The translations under genes were made by a program, and so were the position numbers. This document shows, piece after piece, positions 53,093-63,889 of a stretch of 64,000 bases of DNA. The DNA is from TOLSYN sp963849065. GTDB lineage: Bacteria; Acidobacteriota; Terriglobia; Terriglobales; Acidobacteriaceae. Position 1 is the stretch's first letter. Each line of letters begins with the position of its first letter. The stretch lies in contig CAWKFM010000005.1 in the NCBI GenBank assembly GCA_963849065.1, forward strand, positions 558,001-622,000, read 5' to 3'. Below the pieces are notes generated by a model. The model saw only the letters and a list, made by a program, of their open reading frames with translations. It was not told where the DNA came from and ran no database searches.

Positions 53093-54919
53093 TCAGGCTG
53101 TCTTATCTACGTCGCTTCCGCCTCTGCCGAAAGGGAAGACCAGGCGAACCGGCAGTATGCGTTCCCGCCGGGTTTCTGCTTCAAGATTTAGAGTTCTTGC
53201 TTTCAGCAAGTCGGCAAGCGAAATCATCCCGGCCAGCCGCCTTTCAGAACCGCGCTCCAGTACCGGCAAACTCGTCAGCTCCGTTTGCGCCATTCGCGTA
53301 ACTACGACCCGGAGGGGTTCGTCCGGATAGGCCACGACAGGGCTCCGCCGGATTAGGTCGGAGAAGTGCTGTTCGCTGCCGGGTTGAGCCAGTTGCTCAA
53401 ACTCATGACGCGTAACTACCCCGATCAAACACTTACCATCATCAACGACCGGATACAGGTGCTGTTGGCGATCCAGCTGCGTAAGCTGCATGAATTTCGT
53501 TATTTCTTCTGCCGAAGGGTCGAGGGGGAGGACCACGATGTTCGTCCTCATTGCCTCGCGCGCGAACATAATCTCCAGTGGGTCTACGGAATATTCGCGG
53601 CTCAAGTGATAACCGCGCCGGGAGATTTTCTCCGTAAGAATCGACCGCCGCAAGGTGAGAACGGTGAAGCCATGCGCAACCACCGCAGTCAGCAGCAGGG
53701 GAAGGATGACATTCACATCATGAGTAAGTTCCACCGCGAAAACCACTCCGGTGAAAGGAGAACGCATAGTGCCCCCCAGAATGGCTCCCATGCAGATCAG
53801 CGGCCAGAAACCAATCCCTTCGTAGGGAAAGACCATTCCCAGCACCCCGCCCAGCGCTCCGCCCATCATCAGCAACGGAGCGAGCACGCCTCCAGATGTT
53901 CCTGAACCCAGCGACACTGCCCAGATAACGGATTTCACCACCAGAATGCCAATGATGGCATATCTCGTTACATCGCCTTGCAGCAGTGCACCAATCGTGT
54001 CGTAGCCGACCCCAAGGGCCTGCGGAAAGAGTAATCCCCCGATACCGATCACCAGGCCGCCGAGCGCCGGCCACCACATCCAATGAATCGGCAGCTTCTG
54101 GAATCCATCCTCCGCGGCGTATACGGCAAGGGTCAACAGTGCTGACAAGGCGCCGGCCAGCAAACCCGCAAGCACGCAGCAAAACAAACCTTGAAGACCG
54201 ATAAATGCCGGATGTGCATGAACGGGAAAAAGCGGACCAGGTCCTATGATGTAACGCCGTGTCGCTGCTGCACTCACACTGGCGAGCGCAACCGGAATGA
54301 GACTTCTCGGCTTCTTTTCGAACAGCAGCAGTTCCACAGACAGCAGGACGGCCGCTAGAGGCGACGCGAACGTTGCGGACATGCCTCCAGCCGCGCCTGC
54401 CACCAGCAAGGTCTTTCGTTCGGCGCTCGTCAGGCTAAAAAACTGGGCGATCAAAGACCCGAATGCGCCTCCGGTCATAATGATCGGGCCTTCTGCGCCA
54501 AACGGGCCGCCCGATCCGATGGAGACCGCCGCCGAAAGCGGCTTCCAGAACGCGACCTTTGGTTCTACCCGCCCGCCCTTCAGCAGAATCGCCTCGATCG
54601 CCTCAGGAATCCCGTGACCGCGGATTCGTTCCGAGCCGAAGCGCGCCATCAATCCAACGAGCAGTCCGCCAATGATGGGTACAAAAATCTCCAGCCACCC
54701 AAGTCTGTTGCCGGCAGGAGACACAAATGAGCTGCTCCAGCGCTGATAAAAGCATAGATTGGTGAAGAGCCCAATGAGCCGAAGCAACCCGAGTGCAACA
54801 AATCCGGAAAGAACTCCAATGCAGATAGCGATTGCACTGATCGGAATCACGCTCCAGGTTGTGGTGAAGTCGCCGAGGGTTTTCGGGCTGTTCTCCGCCT
54901 CTGCATCATGCCTGAACAA
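53093..54919 (-). CDS. ClC-family anion channel/transporter with CBS domains
   Basis: 608 residues. The ClC core (about 25-435) has RGHGIPEAIEAIL for the first selectivity motif, where the central Ser of GSGIP is His, and GPFGAEGP with the gating Glu. A pair of CBS domains follows (about 450-580). It moves chloride or nitrate across the membrane, perhaps coupled to protons. It lies between two nitrate operons on the opposite strand, so anion balance or nitrate movement is a reasonable guess. Confidence 0.88.
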   Translation of the reverse strand: MFRHDAEAENSPKTLGDFTTTWSVIPISAIAICIGVLSGFVALGLLRLIGLFTNLCFYQRWSSSFVSPAGNRLGWLEIFVPIIGGLLVGLMARFGSERIRGHGIPEAIEAILLKGGRVEPKVAFWKPLSAAVSIGSGGPFGAEGPIIMTGGAFGSLIAQFFSLTSAERKTLLVAGAAGGMSATFASPLAAVLLSVELLLFEKKPRSLIPVALASVSAAATRRYIIGPGPLFPVHAHPAFIGLQGLFCCVLAGLLAGALSALLTLAVYAAEDGFQKLPIHWMWWPALGGLVIGIGGLLFPQALGVGYDTIGALLQGDVTRYAIIGILVVKSVIWAVSLGSGTSGGVLAPLLMMGGALGGVLGMVFPYEGIGFWPLICMGAILGGTMRSPFTGVVFAVELTHDVNVILPLLLTAVVAHGFTVLTLRRSILTEKISRRGYHLSREYSVDPLEIMFAREAMRTNIVVLPLDPSAEEITKFMQLTQLDRQQHLYPVVDDGKCLIGVVTRHEFEQLAQPGSEQHFSDLIRRSPVVAYPDEPLRVVVTRMAQTELTSLPVLERGSERRLAGMISLADLLKARTLNLEAETRRERILPVRLVFPFGRGGSDVDKTA

Positions 54920-55079
54920 CTTGGAATCACCACCTTGTCCAGTATTTTGATGCGGTCCAATCTTTCGCTGCTGTGACTTTAGTCATTGGATGAAGAAAAT
55001 TACTGTGGCTTCTTATATATAGCTACATAAAGCCTTTATGCTCCGGTCATCGCGAACGCCGTCACCCAGAGGAACATAC

Positions 55080-56246
55080 GTGCAAACCCAACCGTCCCCA
55101 AAACTTCAACTCACTCTCGGCACCGGAGCGTTTGCCTTCTGCTTCGCGGTGTTTGGCTCTCTCTCTGCCATGATGCCGATCATCAGCAAACAAATGCATC
55201 TTTCTCCCGTGCAGAAGAGCGTTGCGGTGGCGCTTCCCGTACTGCTCGGCAGCCTGGGACGCATCCCGCTTGGGATGCTGACGGATCGCTTCGGTGGACG
55301 CGTGGTTTTCAGCTTCGTGATGCTGTTCTCCGTCATCCCGGCATTTCTGATGGGAACGGCGCTCGACTACCAGCGGCTCTTGATTTATGGATTCTTCATT
55401 GGGATTGCGCTGGCAAGCTTTTCCGTGGGAGTCGGTTTTGTGAGCGGCTGGTACAGCGCCGAGCGGCAAGGAGCTGCGCTGGGTATTTACGGGGCCGGAA
55501 ACATTGGCCAGTCCTTCGCTGCCTTTGGCTCGCCCTTCATCGCGGCGGCGGTGGGATTCCGGTGGGGATTCTGGACGTTCGGTATTCTGCTGTCGATCTG
55601 GCTGCTGCTATTCGTGTTGCTTGCGCGCGATGCTCCGCGCCGCGTCGCGATTAAATCGTTTAGGGATACCGTGCGCCCGCTGAGGGATTCGCGAAGCTGG
55701 GTGCTGAGCCTGTATTACTTTCTTACGTTCGGCGGCTTTGTTGCCATGGCCATATACCTGCCCATCTTCCTGACGGAGATATTCAAATTGACGCCGCAGG
55801 ACGCGGGTATGAGAACCGCTGGATTTGTGGTGCTGGCGACGCTCATGCGTCCGGTGGGCGGGACGCTCGCCGACAAGGTTGGCGGACGGACGATTCTGAA
55901 ATGGGTGTTTCCCGCGACTGCTCTGATGGCCATCTTCCTGGCTTGCCCGATGATGGTCACTTTCACTATCGGAGCGCTCGGCATGGCCGCTGCCATCGGT
56001 CTCGGCAACGGCGCGGTATTCAAGTTGGTGCCTGAGTACTTTCCTGATTCTGTGGGCAGCGTGACCGGGTTGGTTGGCGCTGCCGGCGGACTCGGCGGCT
56101 TCTTCCCGCCGTTGTTGCTCGGCGTAATCAAGCAGCAGACCGGCACATTTACTCTTGGATTTGTGCTGCTCTCTATTTTTGCGATGGGATGTCTTACCGT
56201 TCTGTTGCGCCAATCATCCATACAGTCTGCGGCAGAGACTGCTTAG
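55080..56246 (+). CDS. NarK/NasA-type nitrate/nitrite transporter (second)
   Basis: 388 residues, 12 helices. Family marks are LGRIPLGMLTDRFGGR at loop 2-3, GIYGAGNIGQSFAAFGSPF and GLVGAAGGLGGFFPPLLLG, the two nitrate-signature regions. The start is GTG 55080 with GAGGA six bases upstream; the frame extends to 55038 without a ribosome-binding site. It heads the second nitrate reductase operon and is distinct from the transporter at 42660. Confidence 0.9.
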   Translation: MQTQPSPKLQLTLGTGAFAFCFAVFGSLSAMMPIISKQMHLSPVQKSVAVALPVLLGSLGRIPLGMLTDRFGGRVVFSFVMLFSVIPAFLMGTALDYQRLLIYGFFIGIALASFSVGVGFVSGWYSAERQGAALGIYGAGNIGQSFAAFGSPFIAAAVGFRWGFWTFGILLSIWLLLFVLLARDAPRRVAIKSFRDTVRPLRDSRSWVLSLYYFLTFGGFVAMAIYLPIFLTEIFKLTPQDAGMRTAGFVVLATLMRPVGGTLADKVGGRTILKWVFPATALMAIFLACPMMVTFTIGALGMAAAIGLGNGAVFKLVPEYFPDSVGSVTGLVGAAGGLGGFFPPLLLGVIKQQTGTFTLGFVLLSIFAMGCLTVLLRQSSIQSAAETA

Positions 56247-56255
56247 CAGGTCGAT

Positions 56256-57344
56256 ATGCCAAAGCCGGAGTTTGCAGTTCGAGGTTCGGATACCGCCCAC
56301 GCGTTTTGGTGGGGCACCTTGGTCGCGTCGCTGCTGATTGCCGGCATCGTGGTGGGCAGCCGGGGGTTTAAGGACTTCGATCCCGCGCTGGTCTCCTATG
56401 CGGGCGCAACCGTGTTTGCAGCTTTCGGGCTGGGCTATCGCTATTCCATGTGGCTGCGCCGGCCGCCCACGCGCCTATACTGGTACCGGGGATGGCAACT
56501 GTTTCTGCAGCCCAGGCAATTGCCTGGAAATATCCTGCGCCTGGGCAGGATCTTCTGGAACAACATCTTTCTGCAGCGCTTTATCGGCAGGCGCTCCCGC
56601 GTTCGCTGGACCGCACACTGGTTCCTGGCTTGGGGATGTCTGCTGGCCGCCGCTGTCACCTTCCCGTTGTCGTTCGGTTGGGTGCGATTTGAAACCGCAC
56701 GTAACAGTCAGGAGATCTATAACGCGTTCATGTTCGGCATCGCGGTTGGTAGCTTCCGCCTGGGAACGCCAGTCGCGGAACTGACCTTCAACATCCTTGA
56801 TATTGCCGCAGTGATGGTTCTCATTGGCGTCTTCTTTGCCCTGTGGAGACGCGCCCAGGACCGCGATGCACGAGCGGTTCAGCAGTTCTCAAACGACCTG
56901 CTACCGCTCATTATGCTGTTTGCAATCTCCATTACCGGACTGTTCCTCACCGCTTCCACGCACCTGATGCATGGGCTGCACTATGTGTTCCTCTCTCAAC
57001 TGCATGCCATCACCGTCATCTTCACGCTGCTCTATCTGCCCTTCGGCAAGTTCTTCCATATCTTCCAGCGCCCGGCGCAATTGGGAGTGGATTTTTACAA
57101 GAAGGCCGGAGCCGAAGGCGAGCAGGCAATCTGCGTACGCTGCGGCAATCCATACGCATCGCAAATGCAGAGGGAAGATCTGAAGTCCGTGCAGGCAGCA
57201 CTCGGCATTTGCTATCAGATGGCTGACGGCACGCACTATCAGGATGTTTGTCCTCAATGCCGGCGCAAAAACGTTGCGCTGACGCAAGACTCTCTCTGGA
57301 AAACCCTCGGTGCGGATGTGCGAGGGATGGGAAAGGAGTTATGA
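56256..57344 (+). CDS. integral membrane subunit with cysteine-rich C-terminus
   Basis: 362 residues. It has about five to six transmembrane helices, with histidines in WTAHWFLAWG, LMHGLHYVFLSQLHAITVIF and FFHIF that could bind haem as in NarI/DsrM-type cytochrome b. The C-terminal cytoplasmic tail has CVRCG near residue 290 and CPQCRRK near 337, a probable FeS or zinc site. It probably links the quinone pool to the molybdoenzyme encoded next. Confidence 0.75.
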   Translation: MPKPEFAVRGSDTAHAFWWGTLVASLLIAGIVVGSRGFKDFDPALVSYAGATVFAAFGLGYRYSMWLRRPPTRLYWYRGWQLFLQPRQLPGNILRLGRIFWNNIFLQRFIGRRSRVRWTAHWFLAWGCLLAAAVTFPLSFGWVRFETARNSQEIYNAFMFGIAVGSFRLGTPVAELTFNILDIAAVMVLIGVFFALWRRAQDRDARAVQQFSNDLLPLIMLFAISITGLFLTASTHLMHGLHYVFLSQLHAITVIFTLLYLPFGKFFHIFQRPAQLGVDFYKKAGAEGEQAICVRCGNPYASQMQREDLKSVQAALGICYQMADGTHYQDVCPQCRRKNVALTQDSLWKTLGADVRGMGKEL

Positions 57345-59560
57345 GTGGCTAAGCTTCCGACGGATATTCCCGAACTCGTCAAGCAATTTGGTCCCACGCT
57401 GCACACCGTGCCGCCCGGCGGCTGGACGCACACCGATCAGGAAGAAAAGCTGGTGAAGACCCACTGCTGCTTCTGCGGCCAGCAGTGTGGAATTCAACTA
57501 CGCGTGCGCGAGAACAAGGTCGTGGGCTTTGAGCCGTGGGAGGATTTTCCCTTCAATCGCGGCAAGCTCTGCCCCAAGGGCGTGAAGCGCTATATGCAGG
57601 ACGAGCACCCGGACAGGCTCAAGAGTCCGTTGCAGCGCGTGCAGGGAAAGGGCTTTGCGCCCATCTCGTGGGATGCGGCCATGGAGCGCGTCGTCGGCGA
57701 AATTCGCCGCATTCAGCAGAGCTACGGCAATGACGCGTTCGCCATTCTCACCGGCGCTTCGCTCACCAACGAGAAAGCTTACCTGATGGGCAAGTTCGCC
57801 CGTGTGGCCCTGCGCACGGCGAATATCGACTACAACGGGCGCCTCTGCATGGTCTCTGCCGGTGCGGCCTCCAAAAAAGTTTTCGGCATCGACCGCAGCG
57901 CCAATCCCTGGAGCGACATTCCCAAAGCCAAGGTCATCCTGGTAGCGGGTGCCAACATCGCCGAGTGTGCGCCCATCACCACCGACTACCTGTGGCAGGC
58001 GCGCGAAAACGGCGGCAAGCTGATCATCCTCGATCCCCGTATGACGCCCATCGCGCGCAATGCCGACCTGTTCATCCCCGTGCGCTCGGGCGGAGACATT
58101 GGCGTCTTCAACGGCATGTTGCACATCATGATCGAGCGCGGCTGGATCGACCGCGACTTTATCGCCCAGCACACCACCGGCTTCGATGCGGTGACAGAAG
58201 CGGTGAAGAAGTACACCCCGGAGTACGCGGCAAAGATCGCTGGTGTTCCTCCCGAAATGATCGTCAAAGCCGCCGAACTCTGGGGGCCTGCTCCAACCAG
58301 TTTCCTGCTGCATGCCCGCGGTATCGAACATCACTCGAAGGGCGTAGACAACTGCATCGCCGCCATCAACCTGGTGGTGGCCAGCGGACGCATTGGCCGC
58401 GAAGGCTGCGGCTATGCCATGATTACCGGCCAGGGCAACGGGCAGGGCGCGCGCGAGCAGGGCCAGAAGTGCGACCAACTCCCGGGAAGCCGCGACATTG
58501 AAAACCCCGAGCATCGCAAATACATCGCCAGCGTCTGGGGCGTTCCAGAGGAATCGATTCCGCACAAGGGTTTATCGGCGGTTCCTCTGGTGGAGGCGAT
58601 TCACGAAGGCAAGATCAAGGGCCTGATCTCGATCTGCTTCAATCCCGCCGTTTCTCTGCCCGATGGCAACTACGTGCGCGAAGCGCTGGAGAAGCTGGAG
58701 TTCTACGTCAACATAGACTTCTTCCTCTCAGAGACCGCCAGGTATGCGGACATCGTGCTTCCGGGTTCGCTGATGGAAGAAGATGACGGTACCACGACCA
58801 ACGTGGAAGGCCGCGTGATCCGTCACCGGCAGGCCGTGACGCCGCCCGAGGGCGCGCATCAAGACTGGCGGATCATCAACGAAATCGCCGGCAGGCTCGG
58901 CTATGCGGAAAAATTCAGTTCCGCGCCGCGCGAAATCTTTGAGGAGCTGCGCATCGCCTCCAAAGGCGGCGTCTCGGATTACTCCGGCATCACCTGGGAT
59001 CGCATCGACCAAAGCAACGGGATATTCTGGCCCTGTCCCGAGCCCGGCCATCCGGGCACGCCGCGACTCTACGAGGGCGGAAAGTTCGGCCATCCCGATG
59101 GCAAAGCTCACTTCATTCCGATTGAATGGCGGCCCTCGGCAGAGATGCCCGATGAAGAATATCCGATCATTCTTACCACCGGGCGCGTGGTCTCGCACTT
59201 TCTTTCCGGCACGCAGACCCGGCGCATTGGCAGCCTGATGGAGCAATATCCGCAGCCGCGCTGCGAGATGCATCCCCGGCTGGCGGAAAAGCTGGGCGTG
59301 GCCGACGGCGATTTCGTAAAGGTGGAGAGCCGCCGCGGCGAGATCGTGGTGCGCGCGCAGGTGGTGAAGACCATCCGTCCGGACACAGTATTTGTCCCGT
59401 ATCACTGGCCGCTGGACCGTTCGGCCAACAACTGCACCATTCGCGCCATCGACCCGGTCTCGAACATTCCGGAATTCAAAATCTGCGCGGTGCGGGTGAG
59501 TAAGACACAGGCTCCCGAAGATGCGATTGCGCGGCTTGAGCCGGAGGCAGGAGGCATTCG

Positions 59561-59564
<4 letters not shown>
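57345..59564 (+). CDS. NasC-like molybdopterin oxidoreductase (second nitrate reductase)
   Basis: 739 residues. The [4Fe-4S] site is Cys41-x2-Cys44-x3-Cys48...Cys76. The bis-MGD domains follow and end with the dinucleotide-binding domain (DGDFVKVESRRGEIVV; VPYHWPLDRSANN). There is no Tat signal. It starts with GTG 57345 directly after the upstream stop. It is clearly paralogous to the 46255 enzyme but diverged. With its transporter, FeS, Rieske and membrane partners it is most likely a nitrate reductase, though other oxyanions are possible. Confidence 0.85.
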
Positions 59565-60183
<619 letters not shown>

Positions 60184-60184
<1 letters not shown>

Positions 60185-60699
60185 TGAGTGGCGAAGAGAA
60201 GCCTCGCACCGCCTGTGACAAGGCTCCCAAATGGAAGCAGGATTTTCCCATCGAGTGGGAGGGCGACCATTACGTCACCCGCCGCGAGATGGTGAAGTTT
60301 ATGACCCTCGGCTCCTTGCTGCTGGCCGGGGCCAATTGGATCACGGTTCTCGCCGGCAAGCTGATGCATCACGGATCAACCGCCGAGCGCGACATCGGCG
60401 CTGCCTCGGCTCTTGCCCAGTCGGGCATGCTCCTGTTTCGCTACCCGACCGATGCCGACCCGTGCATCGCCGTTCGTACTCCGCAAGGCAAGCTGGTTGC
60501 GTATTCGCAGGTCTGCACGCACCTGTCCTGCGCCGTCGTGTATGACCGGCCTGAGAACGCTCTGCTCTGTCCGTGTCACCGAGGCGCATTCAACATTGAC
60601 CAAGGCAACCCAGTCGCCGGACCACCGACCCGGCCACTTCCCCGCGTCACAATAGAACAGCGTGGCGAACGGCTCTTCGCCACCGGAATGGAGGCCTAA
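60184..60699 (+). CDS. membrane-anchored Rieske protein with twin-arginine motif
   Basis: 171 residues. TRREMVKFMTLGSLLLAGAN at 32-51 is a Tat-type signal anchor. The Rieske domain follows, with Cys111/His113 (CTHLSC) and Cys129/His132 (CPCHRG), including the disulfide cysteines 116 and 131 typical of high-potential quinol-oxidising Rieske proteins. Tat export would place the cluster on the outer face of the membrane, opposite the signal-less molybdoenzyme and FeS subunit. Confidence 0.87.
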
Positions 60700-60927
60700 A
60701 TGAGCGTGCGCACCCAGGGGACAACGCTTTTTTCCGCGATCCTGATTCTGGTGGGAACAACAGTTGTAGTGCAGCTCTGGCTGCTTACGGTCTCAACCGA
60801 GGCACTGCTGAGCGGACAGACACGAATTCTGATCCCTGCCGCGGCTGGATCATCGCTTCTGCTGCTGATCAATGCGAGCCTGCTTCGCTACGTATATCGT
60901 TTCGATCGTGAGGTGGAGAGGGATTAG
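60700..60927 (+). CDS. small two-helix membrane protein (DUF6755-like)
   Basis: 75 residues with two transmembrane helices (LFSAILILVGTTVVVQLWLL; ILIPAAAGSSLLLLINASLL) and a charged C-terminus RYVYRFDREVERD. It begins immediately after the Rieske stop. It is probably a structural subunit of the second reductase complex; the family assignment is from memory of the pattern only. Confidence 0.7.
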   Translation: MSVRTQGTTLFSAILILVGTTVVVQLWLLTVSTEALLSGQTRILIPAAAGSSLLLLINASLLRYVYRFDREVERD

Positions 60928-60943
60928 CCTCTTCCCGCGACGG

Positions 60944-61483
60944 TCAAGCCGGATAGAGGATTTGCGTTCCATGGATCTGCGCAAAGGGTGTCAGCGCATG
61001 CAATCGCGTGCCGCTCCCGCCGATGATCTCGCGCACCTCGATTCCTCTCACCAATAGCGCATCGGCAATCAGGGAACGGTGGCAGCGCCACGGCACAGCC
61101 TCGGCACACATGACCGCGATCCTCTCCTGACGTGCGAGCCCAATCAACTCGTCAAGGTGTTGCTGGAAATCCGCTGTCTGCATGTAATCGGCATAGCCGC
61201 GAAAGCTTGCATTGCGCCAGCCCGTGTTCACCGAATCCTTCCTGGCGTGGCGGAACCCGCCCAGTCCCGGCATATAGCTGTAGTGGATGCGCGCCGAATG
61301 CAGCGCGGGTGAAAGTTGGTCGCGATTGAATTGCGGGTTATGGCGCGACCGGGGTACCGTACGCACGTCCACCAGCCGCTGCACTCCATGCGCTTTGAGA
61401 AGATGAACGAACTCTGCAAGGGGGCGTGTGGAGTGCCCTATGGTCAACACCAACAATGGGATTCCGCCTGTGCGCCGGCTCAT
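60944..61483 (-). CDS. DUF488 family protein
   Basis: 179 residues. It has the DUF488 signature TIGHSTRPLAEFVHLLKAHG near the N-terminus, LVDVRTVPRSRHNPQFN and the C-terminal cysteine/histidine segment AVMCAEAVPWRCHRSLIADA. Function is not established. It converges on the nitrate operon. Confidence 0.88.
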   Translation of the reverse strand: MSRRTGGIPLLVLTIGHSTRPLAEFVHLLKAHGVQRLVDVRTVPRSRHNPQFNRDQLSPALHSARIHYSYMPGLGGFRHARKDSVNTGWRNASFRGYADYMQTADFQQHLDELIGLARQERIAVMCAEAVPWRCHRSLIADALLVRGIEVREIIGGSGTRLHALTPFAQIHGTQILYPA

Positions 61484-61672
61484 GCCGCCTCCGAGTGCAT
61501 GCTGCTTCTGATGAGCAAGGCAAGAAATTGGCGCACAAAAACTAAGGTTCTTGATACTGCTGCATCCTGAGTACTACACATCAGGTCGCCACAATCGATT
61601 CGCCCACACTGAGCTGTATTGACCATCTTCGCGAATGCCACAAGTAGATAGTGATACTGGCAGGTAATCAAA

Positions 61673-62725
61673 ATGGCATTCACTGAAAAGCCTTCGTCCT
61701 TTGTAGATACGCGAGTCATCGATTGCGGCGATAATCTTGAGCAGTTGAAGAAGCTGCCTGACAAATGCATCGACATTGTGTACATCGACCCTTTTTCCGA
61801 TTCGAACGGGACGCGGAAGAATGTGTGGAAAGAATTGAAGGAGATGCTTACATTTACGGAGCGTCCGGAATCCACGCAAGCCTATCTCGACGTCATGCGT
61901 CCCCGGTGCGTGGAACTCGCACGTGTGCTGAAGCCCACTGGGAGTTTTTATTTTCACTGCGACTGGGACGCCAAACAGTACATTGAGGAGATGCTCGATG
62001 GAGTGTTTGGGCAGAGCAATTTCATCAACGACTTCAGGTGGCGACGGCAGGCAGATCACGACGATACCACGCACCGTTCCAAGCGCCTTGGGCGTGCTCA
62101 TGACACTCTCCTGTTGTATAGCGGCAATTCGAACTGCTATTTCGAGCACCTCTATCGCCCCAGCGATGACGATTACGTGGACAAACTGTACAAGAATGTC
62201 GAGCCTGAGACTGGGCGGCGGTATCGGCTTGAAGAACTTGTGGCTCAAGCAAGAGCTGCTCCGGCGAATGGGAAGGCACAGTATGAATTCCTCGGCGTGA
62301 CGGACTCTTGGCGGTTTTCGGAAACCGACATGCAGAAACTCTATCGGGAGGGCCGCATTCACCAAACAAACCTCGGAACCGTGCCCCGTTTCAAACGTTA
62401 TCTGGACGAAGTTGCGGGGGTTCCGGTCGGGTTGACGTGGGACGACATCCCGCCGCTTCAGAGCCAAGGTGAGGAGCGTCTCGGATATTTCACTCAAGAG
62501 CCACTGAAGCTACTGGAGAAGATTGTTGAGATCGCCTTGCAGGCGAATGATGGTGATGCACCTGGAGGCTGCAGTACGGCTCTGGTAGCAGCACTGGAGT
62601 CAGGACGGCAATGGATTGGAATTGGACATTTCACCAATGTTTTGCCGCTCCGCGGCGAATTCGCTTCGGACGATGCTGAGAGGAACGGACAAGACAACGT
62701 GCAGGTCTTGCCGGAAATCGCGTAG
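61673..62725 (+). CDS. orphan DNA adenine methyltransferase-like protein, motifs degraded
   Basis: 350 residues resembling type III/beta-class N6-adenine methyltransferases (VIDCGDNLEQLKKLPDKCID; GYFTQEPLKLLEKIVEIALQ; ALVAALESGRQWIGI). The catalytic motif normally read as DPPF/Y is DPFSDSNG (Asp39), with one Pro missing. The SAM-binding DPFCGCGT is GDAPGGCST. No restriction gene is nearby. It is probably inactive, or a decaying solitary methylase. Confidence 0.7.
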   Translation: MAFTEKPSSFVDTRVIDCGDNLEQLKKLPDKCIDIVYIDPFSDSNGTRKNVWKELKEMLTFTERPESTQAYLDVMRPRCVELARVLKPTGSFYFHCDWDAKQYIEEMLDGVFGQSNFINDFRWRRQADHDDTTHRSKRLGRAHDTLLLYSGNSNCYFEHLYRPSDDDYVDKLYKNVEPETGRRYRLEELVAQARAAPANGKAQYEFLGVTDSWRFSETDMQKLYREGRIHQTNLGTVPRFKRYLDEVAGVPVGLTWDDIPPLQSQGEERLGYFTQEPLKLLEKIVEIALQANDGDAPGGCSTALVAALESGRQWIGIGHFTNVLPLRGEFASDDAERNGQDNVQVLPEIA

Positions 62726-62739
62726 GGAAAACACCTGGT

Positions 62740-62946
62740 TTCCGCTCTTATGAAGGCTCGCGGCTACCACGTATCGACCACCCAAAGGTTGTCGGGAACT
62801 ACCGCTCCGCGCACGAAACAACGATGCGCGTCGGCAGGTCCGAAGCCACGACCGATGAACTGCGCGCGGCCATGATTCACTACCGTGCTCTGTACGAGGA
62901 ACTCATGCAGGCTGCGCCGGCCGTGGTACTGAAAGCGGCATCGTAA
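62740..62946 (+). pseudogene. C-terminal remnant of an unidentified gene
   Basis: One frame reads IDHPKVVGNYRSAHETTMRV, then EATTDELRAAMIHYRALYEE to a stop at 62946, which looks like real helical protein, but there is no start codon or ribosome-binding site. It follows the methyltransferase gene by a few bases and is probably the 3' end of a broken gene. Confidence 0.4.
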
Positions 62947-63045
62947 GCTGCAAATGAATTGCTGCAAGCGGAAAACAGGACGCTGAACCTCGGCGCCCTG
63001 TGCTTTTGCTGTCGTGCTGTGGCGTGTGCGATTGCCCCGCCGTTA

Positions 63046-63219
63046 CTATCCCGTGGGATCCTTCTGGCGGGTCGCCTTTACGCCCTTCAGAATCCCGACT
63101 CCAATCATTACAATGGCGCCCACTGCAATCCAGTGTGCGGGCATGTGCAGCAAGTGGGCCGCATAAATCAGGCCACCGATCACGATCGCGAATCCAATCG
63201 AGTACAGACCAAACGACAT
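63046..63219 (-). CDS. small membrane protein
   Basis: 57 residues: MSFGLYSIGFAIVIGGLIYA, then a second helix HWIAVGAIVMIGVGILKGV, and a basic tail. AAGGAG lies seven bases before the ATG at 63219. Histidines between the helices (HLLHMPAHW) are notable. Family not named. Confidence 0.75.
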   Translation of the reverse strand: MSFGLYSIGFAIVIGGLIYAAHLLHMPAHWIAVGAIVMIGVGILKGVKATRQKDPTG

Positions 63220-63376
63220 AGCATCTCCTTGCGTTCAACTTTGCGACTCTATTGCAATGAACTGGCACTCTAGTACTTGCTTCGCCAATTACTAACGACT
63301 CGCTTCTCCTATGACCGGTGTGAGTTGGAATCACAAATGGTAATCAGGCAACAGACGAGCCGGTTGTTCGCGGTCT

Positions 63377-63562
63377 TCACGGTTTTTCAACGACCTTCTG
63401 CACCTGCCCAAACTTGTCTTGGAGGTGCCCGGCCAGATTCTCTGCCGTACCTTCGATTTCCAGCTTGGGATTGTCCGTGAGTTGGCCCAGTTTTTCCTTG
63501 ATCGTGCCCTTCCCCTGGTGAATCTTGCCTGTAATTTCATTCTGCGTGCTTGGCCGCATCAT
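63377..63562 (-). CDS. CsbD family stress protein (second)
   Basis: 61 residues, NEITGKIHQGKGTIKEKLGQ...GTAENLAGHLQDKFGQVQKV, the compact CsbD form. AAGGAG lies six bases before ATG 63562 (or nine before 63559). It is shorter than and diverged from the copy at 5423. Confidence 0.87.
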   Translation of the reverse strand: MMRPSTQNEITGKIHQGKGTIKEKLGQLTDNPKLEIEGTAENLAGHLQDKFGQVQKVVEKP

Positions 63563-63667
63563 GTTTCTCCTTCAGACGAGCCTTGGATTGCTTCGTCAGC
63601 TTTCATAATAGGAAAAACGAACACGGATATCTGGTCACTTTTAGACACTATCAAGTCTTAGTGCTGT

Positions 63668-63889
63668 TCAAGCTGGCGCAAATGCGATGGAGCGGCGCGC
63701 CAGTGTACGACACTCACCAATGATGGTCTTGTGGGCATCCAGCAAGCGGGATAGTTGAACGGGAGCTTCCTCGCGTCCGCGAGGAGGACGTTCGATCTGT
63801 GTAGTCTCTGCGACATCGGCTGCCAAAGTGCTTCCGCTCCTCAGTAGTATCTGCGTCTTGCTTTTTGGAATATGGTCAAAACGGCTCAT
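63668..63889 (-). CDS. small hypothetical protein
   Basis: 73 residues, FDHIPKSKTQILLRSGSTLA...VQLSRLLDAHKTIIGECRTL, then ARRS. The last helix faintly recalls the start of Dps/ferritin-like proteins, but there is too little to call. No clear ribosome-binding site. Confidence 0.35.
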   Translation of the reverse strand: MSRFDHIPKSKTQILLRSGSTLAADVAETTQIERPPRGREEAPVQLSRLLDAHKTIIGECRTLARRSIAFAPA

